This document shows, piece by piece, positions 26,492 to 35,649 of a stretch of DNA of 64,000 bases; position 1 is the first letter of the stretch; every line of letters starts with the position of its first letter. The stretch is from Ichthyocystis sparus (GTDB lineage Bacteria; Pseudomonadota; Gammaproteobacteria; Burkholderiales; 2013Ark19i), in assembly GCF_900078755.1 (NCBI RefSeq), contig NZ_FKIH01000003.1; one strand, 5' to 3'. Under the pieces are notes generated by a model, which was not told where the DNA came from, did no database searches, and was given only the letters and a program-made list of their open reading frames with translations. The position numbers were made by a program, and so were the translations under genes.

Positions 26492-28288
26492 TTGATCAGC
26501 GAAGACTTTGTACGGGAGCTTTTGCATCGTCTCGATATAGTTTCTGTATTGCGTCCGTATCTTGATCTAAAGAAGGTTGGTGCTAATTACGTTGCTTGCT
26601 GTCCATTCCACTCTGAGAAGACTCCTTCTTTTACAGTGAGTCCGGCTAAGCAGTTTTATCATTGTTTTGGTTGTGGTGCCCATGGTACTGCAATTAGTTT
26701 TATGATGCGCCACAGCCGCCTGCCTTTTCCAGAAGCGGTGACCAAGTTGTCATCTATGGTGGGCTTGACAGTTCCAATTTCTGCAAGTCTGCAAAATGAT
26801 AAAAATAAAGGACTTAGTGAATGGTTATCCAAGGCTGTGTCTTTTTATAGAGAGCAATTGCTGACTAATGACGCGGTGTTATCTTACCTAACCAATCGAG
26901 GTTTGCAATCTGAGGTTCTTGAGAGGTTTAACTTGGGGTTTGCCCCAAATTCATACCAGAATCTGCGGATTTTTTTTCGAAGCCAATATTCTCTTACTGC
27001 CCTTCAGGAAGTAGGACTAGTATCCAAAAGTTCTAAGGGAGGACTGTATGATCGATTTCGTAATCGCATCATGTTTCCCATAAGATCATTTAATGGTGAT
27101 TTTATCGGCTTTGGTGGGCGCGTTCTGACAGAGGGTGTTCAACCTAAATATCTTAACTCTCCTGATACTACCTTGTTTAGGAAGGGACACGAATTGTATG
27201 GATTGTATGAAAATTCATCCTTTGTCAGGAAAGAAAGGTCGGTGATTGTTGTTGAGGGCTACATGGACCTGCTTTCACTAAATCAGCATGGCATTAACAA
27301 CGTTGTTGCTAGTTTGGGAACTGCATGTACTTTATCTCAAACTAAACTGCTGTTTCGCTACGCGGATACTATTTATTACTGTTTCGATGGTGATGATGCA
27401 GGCAGAAAGGCGGCTATTCGTGTTGCAGAAAATACGCTATCAATTTTACCAGATGGCAAACAAGTATATTTTTTGTTGTTGCCAAAGGGGGAAGATCCCG
27501 ATTCATATGTTGCAAGCCATGGCTCTAGGGGTTTTCAAGAGATTATTTTTAAGGCAAAGCCGCTGTCTTTATTTCTAATTGATGATTGGAGATTACGCTA
27601 CAAAGTGGATACGGTAGAAGGACGTGCCTTGATGGTTCATGCTCTACGTGCAATTTTATCAAAAATTAACGCTCCAATTTTTCGTGCGGCCTTGGTACAT
27701 GAACTATCGTCTGTAGTAGACATTCCGGATACACATTTGTCTCAAATATTTTCAAATGCGGTTGTTGATGGGGGAAAGTATGTTAATAATTCCAAAGAGA
27801 TGCAAGCCTCTGTACATAATAAGCCCCGTTTCTCTGGTCGTAGGACAGCAGATAAAGGTGATAGATATGTTCCCTCTTTAGCACAACGTGTGGCAAGATT
27901 GCTGTTGTCAAGGCCTGGTAATGTCTCTGATTTTCCAAGGGAATTATTGAATGTAGAGTCAGAAGAGTTTTATGCTCTTCGTGACCTAGTGTTAATACTG
28001 TCAGATTTACCAGCAAAGGAGTTCTCTATTGAAAATCTTAGCGATCGCCTTAAATACCATCCTAGGTCATCTTGGTTTTCTAGAGTTTTTTCATTGTCTA
28101 GTGCTGAACGCAGTGACGAGGAATGGGCCGTGGCTTTTAAGGAGTATTGCCTAGCTCTTAAGAGAAATTGTTTGGAAGAAAAGTATGATCATTTCTTGAA
28201 GTTGATGAGCAAAAGGTCACTAAATGAAGCTGAAAAAGAACAGTTTATTAGTACTATGACTCTATTGAAGGATATCAAGTGTCGGTGA
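26492..28288 (+). CDS. dnaG: DNA primase
   Basis: DnaG makes RNA primers for replication. The 598-residue protein has an N-terminal CHC2 zinc finger (C37, H40, C58, C61 in CCPFHSEKTPSF and YHCFGCGAHG), a TOPRIM catalytic domain with VVEGYMDLLSL and the acidic cluster YCFDGDDAGRKAA, and a C-terminal helicase-binding region from about residue 450. I place the start at TTG 26492: it abuts the yqeY stop, has an SD (GGAAGG) about nine bases upstream and gives the expected MISEDFVRELL; no in-frame ATG is nearby. Confidence 0.96.
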   Translation: MISEDFVRELLHRLDIVSVLRPYLDLKKVGANYVACCPFHSEKTPSFTVSPAKQFYHCFGCGAHGTAISFMMRHSRLPFPEAVTKLSSMVGLTVPISASLQNDKNKGLSEWLSKAVSFYREQLLTNDAVLSYLTNRGLQSEVLERFNLGFAPNSYQNLRIFFRSQYSLTALQEVGLVSKSSKGGLYDRFRNRIMFPIRSFNGDFIGFGGRVLTEGVQPKYLNSPDTTLFRKGHELYGLYENSSFVRKERSVIVVEGYMDLLSLNQHGINNVVASLGTACTLSQTKLLFRYADTIYYCFDGDDAGRKAAIRVAENTLSILPDGKQVYFLLLPKGEDPDSYVASHGSRGFQEIIFKAKPLSLFLIDDWRLRYKVDTVEGRALMVHALRAILSKINAPIFRAALVHELSSVVDIPDTHLSQIFSNAVVDGGKYVNNSKEMQASVHNKPRFSGRRTADKGDRYVPSLAQRVARLLLSRPGNVSDFPRELLNVESEEFYALRDLVLILSDLPAKEFSIENLSDRLKYHPRSSWFSRVFSLSSAERSDEEWAVAFKEYCLALKRNCLEEKYDHFLKLMSKRSLNEAEKEQFISTMTLLKDIKCR

Positions 28289-28341
28289 TTCTAGGTGAGA
28301 TTTCAGTGTAATGTCTAGCAGCATTTTTTTCTTTTGTTGAG

Positions 28342-28347
28342 TATAAT
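28342..28347 (+). promoter_or_regulatory. Possible -10 element upstream of rpoD
   Basis: A perfect TATAAT sits in the 113-bp gap between dnaG and rpoD, preceded by a T-rich tract but no convincing -35. An internal rpoD promoter is common in this cluster (in E. coli it is heat-inducible and lies inside dnaG). Confidence 0.3.
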
Positions 28348-28401
28348 GGACCAGAGCGAAGTGTCTGTTTTCCTTTATCGTATCTGTACCTAGGTGGTCT
28401 T

Positions 28402-30804
28402 ATGCCAAAATCTTTTTCAGGAAAAAATTCTGATGAACCGTTGTCCGGATTTAGCGATGATTCTTCTCTAACTCCTAAGGGTGATCGTTCATCATCAAGG
28501 TCCGCTATAGAGTCCAGTAAATCTACTGCTGCTAAAAGTGGCAAGAGTAAATCCAAAAAAGTCTCTAATGTAAAGTCTGTTAGTACACAATTACCAGATG
28601 ATACGCAATTATCAGATGATATGGAATTATCTGATGACAAAGTGTCCGACGAGGTGGAGTGTTTAGTTGACGACAGTGATTTTGACGATAGTGTTGCTGG
28701 CCTGTCTGATATAGGTGATTCTTTCGAGAGTGATGACCCTAGTTTGTTAGTAGGTGATGATCTGTATCTTGGAGATGCTGTAGGTAAATTATCTGGTATT
28801 GGCGATCCTGATTCAGATTTCTTGTTGTCCTACACTGATACCGATGTTTCTTCAGTAGATGGCTATTCAGAAGCTGAGGCTTCGGATGTAGCCGGTAAAA
28901 AGTCCAGGAAGTTATTCAAGTCTGTGCGTGCTGGTGCTATGGAGATAGAGCGAGCTATGTCGCGCTCAGCAGGTGAAGATTTGGAGTTGAGTCGCTACCG
29001 CTTGAAACAGTTGATAGCTCTTGGTAAAGAGAGAGGTTTTTTAACGTATGCTGAAATAAACGATCATCTTCCTGATAGTTTGGTAGATGCAGAGCGGATA
29101 GAGTCAGTTATTACTACGTTCCATGATATGGGAATAGCGGTATATGACGAGGTGCCAGATGTAGAATCATTATTCATGACTTGTCCGTCTGTCGTGGAAG
29201 AAGAGGCTGAGGAGGTTGCTGAAGAAGCTCTTAAGTCTGTTGATGTGGAGTTTGGGCGTACTACTGATCCTGTTCGTATGTATATGCGTGAGATGGGGGC
29301 TGTAGAGCTTTTAACCCGTGAGGGTGAAATTGAAATTGCCAAGCGCATAGAGGATGGTCTTAGTGCCATGATTCAGGCTATTTCTGCGTGTCCTGCTACA
29401 ATTGAGCAAGTTTTATCTGTCATAGACCGTGTTGCACTCGAAGAGGTACGTATAGATGAGATTGTGGATGGCTTAGTTGAGCTATCGGATGAATTTAGTG
29501 AGGTAGATTTATCTGAAGATGAAATGTTGATTTCTGCAGATTCTAGCGAATCCTCTGCTGGAGAGGATCTTGCTCAATCCCTGTTAGAAATGAAGACTAA
29601 GACTCTTGCTCGCTTTAAGGGAATGCGGGAGGATTTTGAGCGGTGGATTGATATATTAGTTAATGATAAGGACAGTTTGGTAGATCGTGGACATGCTCAA
29701 CAAAAGATGGCCCAATACCTAAGTTCGGTGCGTTTCTCCGCAAAGTTTATTGAGCGGTTGTGTGATGGAGTTCGTTCTCTTGTGTCTGATATTCGCTCAG
29801 TTGAGCGACGCATGATGATGGTGTGTGTTGATCAGTGCGGCATGCCTAGACAACACTTTATTAGCTCTTTCCCTGACAATGAGGTCAATCTATCTTGGGT
29901 AGATAGGGAAGCTGCTAATCTAGATTACGGTCATATGATAGAGAAAAATAGGGCTGTTATTTTGGAACTCCAGAAGGGGTTGATAGCTTTAGAGAAGGAA
30001 TCGCGTATTTCCATACAGGAACTTCGGGATATAAATAAACGCATGTCTATGGGTGAGGCTAAAGCAAGACGTGCAAAAAAAGAAATGACAGAGGCTAATT
30101 TGCGGTTGGTTATTTCTATTGCTAAGAAGTACACGAATAGAGGCCTACAGTTCCTGGACTTAATCCAGGAGGGCAATATAGGTTTGATGAAGGCAGTTGA
30201 TAAGTTTGAGTATCGTAGAGGATACAAATTTTCTACGTATGCAACGTGGTGGATTCGCCAAGCTATTACGCGCTCCATTGCTGATCAAGCTAGGACTATC
30301 CGTATCCCGGTTCATATGATTGAAACTATTAATAAGTTAAATCGTATTGCACGTCAGATTTTGCAGGAAACAGGTCAAGAACCTGACGCTGCATTGTTGG
30401 CTGAACGTATGGAGATGTCTGAAGACAAGGTTCACAAGATACTTAAAATTTCCAAGGAACCAATTTCTCTAGAGACTCCTATAGGAGATGATGAAGATTC
30501 ACACATTGGTGATTTTATTGAAGACTCCGTTGCTCAGGCTCCTTCTGATGCCGCTGCTTATGCTGGCTTAAGGGAGGTTACGGAGTTAATTTTGGGTACT
30601 CTTACCGAGAGAGAAGAAAAGGTTGTTCGCATGCGTTTTGGGATAGGAGTTACCACTGATCATACCTTGGAGGAAGTGGGCCGTCAGTTTGATGTAACGC
30701 GTGAGCGTATACGGCAGATTGAGGCGAAAGCACTCCGTAAGTTAAGACATCCTTCGCGCTCGGAAAGGCTGCGTTCTTTCCTTGACGGCAGTGAAAGTGG
30801 TTAA
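28402..30804 (+). CDS. rpoD: RNA polymerase primary sigma factor RpoD (sigma-70)
   Basis: This is the housekeeping sigma factor, 800 residues against 613 in E. coli. Regions in order: 1.1 (about 195-250, SRYRLKQLIALGKERGFLTY), 1.2 (TTDPVRMYMREMGAVELLTREGEI), a non-conserved insert, 2.1-2.4 (MTEANLRLVISIAKKYTNRG, DLIQEGNIGLMKAVDKF, YKFSTYATWWIRQAITR), 3 (RIPVHMIETINKLNRI) and the region 4 helix-turn-helix (EEVGRQFDVTRERIRQIEAKALRKLRHP). The extra length is mainly an N-terminal ~185-residue Ser/Asp-rich acidic tail with repeated LSDD and LS(D/G)IGD motifs. It is the last gene of the rpsU-yqeY-dnaG-rpoD cluster. Confidence 0.97.
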   Translation: MPKSFSGKNSDEPLSGFSDDSSLTPKGDRSSSRSAIESSKSTAAKSGKSKSKKVSNVKSVSTQLPDDTQLSDDMELSDDKVSDEVECLVDDSDFDDSVAGLSDIGDSFESDDPSLLVGDDLYLGDAVGKLSGIGDPDSDFLLSYTDTDVSSVDGYSEAEASDVAGKKSRKLFKSVRAGAMEIERAMSRSAGEDLELSRYRLKQLIALGKERGFLTYAEINDHLPDSLVDAERIESVITTFHDMGIAVYDEVPDVESLFMTCPSVVEEEAEEVAEEALKSVDVEFGRTTDPVRMYMREMGAVELLTREGEIEIAKRIEDGLSAMIQAISACPATIEQVLSVIDRVALEEVRIDEIVDGLVELSDEFSEVDLSEDEMLISADSSESSAGEDLAQSLLEMKTKTLARFKGMREDFERWIDILVNDKDSLVDRGHAQQKMAQYLSSVRFSAKFIERLCDGVRSLVSDIRSVERRMMMVCVDQCGMPRQHFISSFPDNEVNLSWVDREAANLDYGHMIEKNRAVILELQKGLIALEKESRISIQELRDINKRMSMGEAKARRAKKEMTEANLRLVISIAKKYTNRGLQFLDLIQEGNIGLMKAVDKFEYRRGYKFSTYATWWIRQAITRSIADQARTIRIPVHMIETINKLNRIARQILQETGQEPDAALLAERMEMSEDKVHKILKISKEPISLETPIGDDEDSHIGDFIEDSVAQAPSDAAAYAGLREVTELILGTLTEREEKVVRMRFGIGVTTDHTLEEVGRQFDVTRERIRQIEAKALRKLRHPSRSERLRSFLDGSESG

Positions 30805-30880
30805 TTATGTTCTTGACGGAAGCAATTAGTGCTTAGTTTTTGGGGTTAGGCTGTAATGTGGCGGCAGTAAGGGTGTTGGT

Positions 30881-32245
30881 GTGCATGTACATATTTTAGG
30901 CATTGCAGGTGTGCTGATGTCCGGTGTGGCACGCTTGGCGGTTCAATGTGGGCACACTGTTACTGGTTGTGATCGAAACTTTTTTCCTCCGGTAGTAGAT
31001 ATTCTTAATGAACTTGATGTTCCTTTGATTCATAACTTTGATGCTGATCAGCTAGACAGTGTTGGGGCTGATCTCTACATCGTAGGTAATGTTATGACTC
31101 GAGGGATGCCTATTGTTGAAGAAATTTTAAACAAAAAGCTACCGTATACTTCTGCCCCCAGATGGCTTAGTGATAACGTCCTGTCAGGACGTCATGTTAT
31201 GGCTATTGCCGGTACCCACGGTAAGACAACTACCACTACCATGCTGACGTGGATTTTATCGGAAGCTGGTCTTAATCCAGGATTTTTAATCGGAGGTATT
31301 CCTAAAGGCATACCTCATTCTGCTGATCATGGTGACTCTCCCTTTTTTGTTGTAGAAGCCGATGAGTACGACACCTCTTTTTTTGATAAACGCTCTAAAT
31401 TTATTCACTACCGCCCAGATACCTTGTTGATAAACAATTTGGAGTACGATCACACAGATATTTTTCGTGACCTTGCTGATATGATGCGGCAGTACCACTT
31501 TTTGATGCGTACGATTCCAAGTAATGGTGCAGTTATTTACCCTGCAACTTGTTCCAATATTACTGATCTCTTGAACATGGGGTGCTGGAGTGATAGGGTG
31601 TCTTTTTGTCGCAGCATTGAAAAAAGCTGCGACAATTATACTACCTGGTCTTGGGTCCGTGATGGTGATAGCTTGATTTTCAAATCTCCATCTGGTTGTG
31701 ATAATTACCAAGTTTCTTCTATCGTTGGTGAATATAATTGTCACAATGCTATGGCTGCTTTTTTAATGTCGATACAGATAGGTGTTGATCCTGCTAAAGC
31801 TGCTAAAGCACTGTCCTCTTTTCCTGGTGTGAAGCGTCGATTAGAATACATAGCAGAGAAGGATGGGGTGAGGTTTTTTGATGATTTTGCACACCATCCT
31901 ACGGCTATGAAGGCGTCCATTTTGGCTGCCAAGGAGTCGTGCGCTGGTCGTCTTTGGGTCGTTTTCGAGCCATCTTCTAACTCTTTTAGAAGGGGAGCGT
32001 GGTCTGATAGACTATTTGAAAGTGTTATGGATGCAGATTATGTTATCTGCTACACCAATGGCTTTTTATCGTGGGATGTTGGAAGTAGCTTGTCCGCATT
32101 AGGTAAAGATCGTTTTTCAGTGTTTGATAATATAGACTCTCTGTTGGACAATCTTCTATCCAAGTGTAGGCGCGGTGATGATATCATACTAATGAGTAAT
32201 GGATTCTTTGCTGGACTACATCAAAAAATCAAAGATTGCTTGTAA
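30881..32245 (+). CDS. mpl: Murein tripeptide ligase Mpl
   Basis: Mpl is a Mur-ligase relative that reattaches recycled L-Ala-gamma-D-Glu-meso-DAP tripeptide to UDP-MurNAc. The 454-residue protein has an N-terminal Rossmann domain with HILGIAGVLMSGVARLA, the ATP-binding loop GTHGKTTTT (111-119), FFVVEADEYDTSFFDKRSKF, the GVKRRLEYIAE region and DFAHHPTAMKASI. The motif GVLMSG in place of the MurC G-I-G-MSG-type motif and the DEYDTSFFDKRSKF block identify Mpl rather than MurC. The start is GTG 30881, with an AAGGGTG SD. Presence of Mpl implies peptidoglycan turnover and recycling. Confidence 0.93.
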   Translation: MHVHILGIAGVLMSGVARLAVQCGHTVTGCDRNFFPPVVDILNELDVPLIHNFDADQLDSVGADLYIVGNVMTRGMPIVEEILNKKLPYTSAPRWLSDNVLSGRHVMAIAGTHGKTTTTTMLTWILSEAGLNPGFLIGGIPKGIPHSADHGDSPFFVVEADEYDTSFFDKRSKFIHYRPDTLLINNLEYDHTDIFRDLADMMRQYHFLMRTIPSNGAVIYPATCSNITDLLNMGCWSDRVSFCRSIEKSCDNYTTWSWVRDGDSLIFKSPSGCDNYQVSSIVGEYNCHNAMAAFLMSIQIGVDPAKAAKALSSFPGVKRRLEYIAEKDGVRFFDDFAHHPTAMKASILAAKESCAGRLWVVFEPSSNSFRRGAWSDRLFESVMDADYVICYTNGFLSWDVGSSLSALGKDRFSVFDNIDSLLDNLLSKCRRGDDIILMSNGFFAGLHQKIKDCL

Positions 32246-32278
32246 CATGTGCCATATTCGTACATCTTGTTGAGATGT

Positions 32279-32306
32279 TTTACAATGCTATTCGGTATCG
32301 TATAAT
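32279..32306 (+). promoter_or_regulatory. Sigma-70 promoter of the cytochrome oxidase cluster
   Basis: TTTACA (32279-32284) and a perfect TATAAT (32301-32306) with a 16-bp spacer lie just before coxB. Transcription would begin near 32313, which makes the first in-frame ATG (32313) nearly leaderless and favours ATG 32343 as the coxB start. Confidence 0.6.
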
Positions 32307-32342
32307 GCTCTGATGAAGTACGATATCGCTGCAGGGGCTTGT

Positions 32343-33467
32343 ATGCTTAATCGTTGGGCTCGCATTTTAGTGTGGTTTTTATTAGCCATTTTTGCCAAAC
32401 CTGGTTTTTGTGCTTGGCATATGGACCTTCAGACTCCGGTCACTTCTATTTCTCATCAGCAGTATCATCTGCACGTTTTGTCGATGTTGATAATCTTAGT
32501 GATTTTCATAGTAGTTTTCGGGATGCTGTTTTGGGTTATTTTTGCTTATAGGCGTGGACGTGGGCATGAGCCGTCCCGTTTTAAGCACAGCTCTACATTA
32601 GAGTTTATATGGACTGTTATTCCATTTATGATAGTTGTTTATATAGCGTACGCCGCTACTAAGACAGTTATCGATATGCGAGACACCTCTAATCCAGATA
32701 TAACGGTGAAGATTACTGGCTATCAGTGGCAGTGGGGATATGATTACATATCTGGACAAGGTGCTGGTATATCTTATATTTCTACTTTGTCTACACCTTA
32801 TGATCAGGTTTTAAATAATGCTCCGCTTAACCCAAATTATCTTCTAGAAGTTAATCATCCGCTTGTTGTTCCCGTTCACAGAAAGATAAGAGTTCTAACT
32901 ACGTCAGCTGATGTAGTACATGCTTGGTATGTTCCTGCTTTAGGTGTTAAACAGGATGCTATCCCAGGTCTTTTGCGTGATGCTTGGTTTGAAATTGATC
33001 AAGAAGGTGTATATAGGGGCGGGTGCGCTGTTTTGTGCGGTCGTAATCACGCTTTTATGCCTATAGTGGTTCAAGCAGTTGGCCAATCTGATTATGATTC
33101 TTGGGTAAAGAAAACTATGGAGGCAATGAATCCCAAGGAAGATCCAAATAAGAAGTATACAAAGGATGAGCTGATGGCTAAGGGTAAGGATATGTACCAA
33201 ACTTGCGCAGCTTGTCATCACGAGGATGGCAAGGGCGTTGCTGGAGTCTTTCCTCCTCTAGATGGCAGCCCAATCGTATCTGGTCCAGTTTCTACTCATA
33301 TTCATCGTGTTTTGTTTGGTGCTGGGGCTATGCCAGCCTTTGGCAGCATATTAACTGATTCTGAGATTGCGTCTGTGGTTACTTACGAGCGTAATTCCTG
33401 GGGTAATCACACAGGTGATTTAGTTCAGCCTTCAGATGTGCACGCTGTACGTTTGAAAGGTGCTTGA
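32343..33467 (+). CDS. coxB: Cytochrome c oxidase subunit II with fused C-terminal cytochrome c (caa3 type)
   Basis: Subunit II receives electrons from cytochrome c. After a signal-like segment and two transmembrane helices (about residues 38-65 and 82-102 of this start) comes the cupredoxin domain with a complete CuA site: H of HAWYVPALG, then GGCAVLCGRNHAFM (C-x3-C-x3-H-x2-M). A C-terminal cytochrome c domain follows with heme motif CAACH and a methionine ligand near GAGAMPAFGS, typical of betaproteobacterial subunit II. Length is 374 residues. ATG 32343 is preferred over 32313 because of the promoter position and a GCAGGGG SD. Confidence 0.96.
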   Translation: MLNRWARILVWFLLAIFAKPGFCAWHMDLQTPVTSISHQQYHLHVLSMLIILVIFIVVFGMLFWVIFAYRRGRGHEPSRFKHSSTLEFIWTVIPFMIVVYIAYAATKTVIDMRDTSNPDITVKITGYQWQWGYDYISGQGAGISYISTLSTPYDQVLNNAPLNPNYLLEVNHPLVVPVHRKIRVLTTSADVVHAWYVPALGVKQDAIPGLLRDAWFEIDQEGVYRGGCAVLCGRNHAFMPIVVQAVGQSDYDSWVKKTMEAMNPKEDPNKKYTKDELMAKGKDMYQTCAACHHEDGKGVAGVFPPLDGSPIVSGPVSTHIHRVLFGAGAMPAFGSILTDSEIASVVTYERNSWGNHTGDLVQPSDVHAVRLKGA

Positions 33468-33478
33468 TTGGAGGTTGT

Positions 33479-35086
33479 ATGTCGTCTGTTGTTGTTTCAT
33501 ATACTGATAGTGCAGGTCATCATGCTCCTAAAGGGGGGATTTTTCGTTGGTTGACGACGACTAATCACAAAGATATTGGTCTCATGTACCTTATATTCGC
33601 CCTAATTATGTTCTTTGTTGGTGGTGCTTTTGTCATGTTAGTGCGCTATGAATTACTGAGCCCTGGCCTGCGCTTGCTTCGTCCAGATCTGTATAACCAA
33701 TTGGTTACAATGCATGGTTTAGTGATGATTTTTGCTGCTGTCATGCCAGCTTTTACCGGCTTTGCAAACTTTAATTTGCCAATGATGCTGGGAGCATCTG
33801 ATATGGCCTTTGCTAGATTAAATAACTGGTCTTTTTGGCTGTTAATACCTGCTGCTATATTGCTTGTCTTGTCATTTTTTGTACACGGCGGTGCTCCCGC
33901 TACAGGTTGGACTATGTATCCACCACTGTCTGTGCAAATGGGTCCAGGCATGGATATGGTTATCTTCGCTGTTCATATACTCGGCATATCATCCATTTTG
34001 GGGTCAATTAACATAATTGTTACTATTTTGAATATGCGCGCTCCCGGCATGTCTATGATGCAAATGCCTATGTTTGCTTGGACTATGCTGGTTACAGCAT
34101 ATCTTTTGGTTGCGGTTATTCCAGTTTTGGCGGGAGCCGTAACTATGCTGTTGTTTGATCGCCATTTTGGCACTTCTTTCTTCAATGCAGCAGGTGGTGG
34201 TGATCCAGTCTTATATCAGCATATCTTCTGGTTTTTTGGTCATCCAGAGGTATACATTATCGCTCTTCCAGCTTTTGGTATTGTTTCACAGATCATTCCA
34301 GCTTTTTCCAGAAAACCCCTGTTTGGATATAAGTCAATGGTAGTTGCCACTATGGCAATTGCCATTCAGTCTTTTTTAGTATGGGCACACCACATGTTTA
34401 CTGTGGGTATGCCAGCTGCTGGGCAGTTGTTTTTTATGTATGCCACCATGATCATCGCCGTTCCTACAGGGGTAAAAGTTTTTAACTGGATTATGACTAT
34501 GTGGGGTGGAAGTTTGACCTTTGAAGCGCCAATGTTGTTTGCTATAGGCTTTATCGGCTTGTTTGTTATAGGTGGTTTTTCTGGAATAGTGCTAGCTAAT
34601 ACCCCTGTGGATGTGCAAGTGCACAATACCTACTATGTCATTGCACATTTTCATTACGTTTTGGTCTCTGGGGCTTTGTTCGCCATATTTGGTGGTAGCT
34701 ACTTTTGGTTTCCTAAGTGGTTTGGGCGTATGTACAACGAATTTTGGGCTAAAGTGCACTTCTGGTTGTCCGTGATTTCATTTAACGTGACTTTTTTCCC
34801 AATGCATTTCCTGGGGTTGGCAGGGATGCCGAGACATTACCCAGACTATAATCCCATGTTTACGGACTTTAATGTGGTATCGTCTGTGGGGTCGTTCTTT
34901 TTTGGTTTTGGCCAGATTATTTTTTTTATAAATATGGCATATTCTGCTAAATGTGGCCGTAAGTCTCCTGCTTGTCCCTGGGATGGTGCTAAAAGTTTGG
35001 AGTGGCTATTGTTGGATTGTCCGGCAGAATACCATTCTTTTATTGAACCACCCGCTATTCCTGAGGAGTATTACGAGGAATTTTAA
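33479..35086 (+). CDS. coxA: Cytochrome c oxidase subunit I
   Basis: This is the catalytic heme-copper subunit, 535 residues and twelve transmembrane helices. All key segments are present: the low-spin heme ligand in TMHGLVMIF, the Cu-B histidine with cross-linked tyrosine in GHPEVYI, the Cu-B pair in WAHHMFTVG, and the two heme histidines in NTYYVIAHFHYVL. It therefore catalyses reduction of O2 to water with proton pumping. ATG 33479 follows GGAGG by four bases; the frame start at 33464 overlaps coxB. The last base is shared with the ATG of cox11. Confidence 0.98.
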   Translation: MSSVVVSYTDSAGHHAPKGGIFRWLTTTNHKDIGLMYLIFALIMFFVGGAFVMLVRYELLSPGLRLLRPDLYNQLVTMHGLVMIFAAVMPAFTGFANFNLPMMLGASDMAFARLNNWSFWLLIPAAILLVLSFFVHGGAPATGWTMYPPLSVQMGPGMDMVIFAVHILGISSILGSINIIVTILNMRAPGMSMMQMPMFAWTMLVTAYLLVAVIPVLAGAVTMLLFDRHFGTSFFNAAGGGDPVLYQHIFWFFGHPEVYIIALPAFGIVSQIIPAFSRKPLFGYKSMVVATMAIAIQSFLVWAHHMFTVGMPAAGQLFFMYATMIIAVPTGVKVFNWIMTMWGGSLTFEAPMLFAIGFIGLFVIGGFSGIVLANTPVDVQVHNTYYVIAHFHYVLVSGALFAIFGGSYFWFPKWFGRMYNEFWAKVHFWLSVISFNVTFFPMHFLGLAGMPRHYPDYNPMFTDFNVVSSVGSFFFGFGQIIFFINMAYSAKCGRKSPACPWDGAKSLEWLLLDCPAEYHSFIEPPAIPEEYYEEF

Positions 35087-35649
35087 TGCCTGACTCTAAC
35101 CAGGTTGGACGTCTTAGGAGGCGCAATCTTTTACTTCTCAGGCGTCTTTTGGTAGTTGTTGTTGCTATGTCAGGTTTTTCTTACGCTCTAGTTCCTATTT
35201 ACCGTACCATTTGCCGTGTTGCCAGGTTAAATGACGTAGATAGGGCTGATGTTGTGCGAAATCTTGCTATCGATAAGAACCGCACTATTCGTATCGAATT
35301 TGACTCAAATACTAATAAGTTGCCGTGGAGATTTAGGCCCATGCAGCGCTACATATACGTTCACCCTGGGGAAATAAGAAATGTGTTTTATGAAATTGAG
35401 AATGTGACCGATCATGATGTTACAGGACAAGCTATACCTAGCTATGGACCTGACTATGCCCAAAGGTATTTTTTGAAGCTACAATGTTTTTGCTTTACCC
35501 AGCAAACATTGCATGGACACGAGAAACTAACGGTGCCTGTTGTTTTCGTTATTGACCCTAAGCTTCCCGAATCAGCTAAAGTCATTACTTTGTCTTACAC
35601 TTTTTTTGGCGTTAGTGGTATCAAAAAGAACGAATTGAGGAGTATGTGA
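35086..35649 (+). CDS. ctaG: Cytochrome oxidase copper-B assembly protein Cox11/CtaG
   Basis: Cox11 inserts copper into the Cu-B site of subunit I. The 187-residue protein has a basic N-terminus, one transmembrane helix (about 17-37, ending SYALVPIYRTICRV) and a periplasmic domain with the copper-binding LQCFCFTQQTL motif followed by PVVFVIDP and ITLSYTFF. An extra conserved cysteine just after the membrane span (TIC) is also present. TAATG overlap couples it to coxA. Confidence 0.94.
   Translation: MPDSNQVGRLRRRNLLLLRRLLVVVVAMSGFSYALVPIYRTICRVARLNDVDRADVVRNLAIDKNRTIRIEFDSNTNKLPWRFRPMQRYIYVHPGEIRNVFYEIENVTDHDVTGQAIPSYGPDYAQRYFLKLQCFCFTQQTLHGHEKLTVPVVFVIDPKLPESAKVITLSYTFFGVSGIKKNELRSM

Noticed and set aside
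32313..32342. Upstream ATG at 32313 as the coxB start
   Set aside because: It coincides with the predicted transcription start of a good promoter, and ATG 32343 has a better leader and SD.
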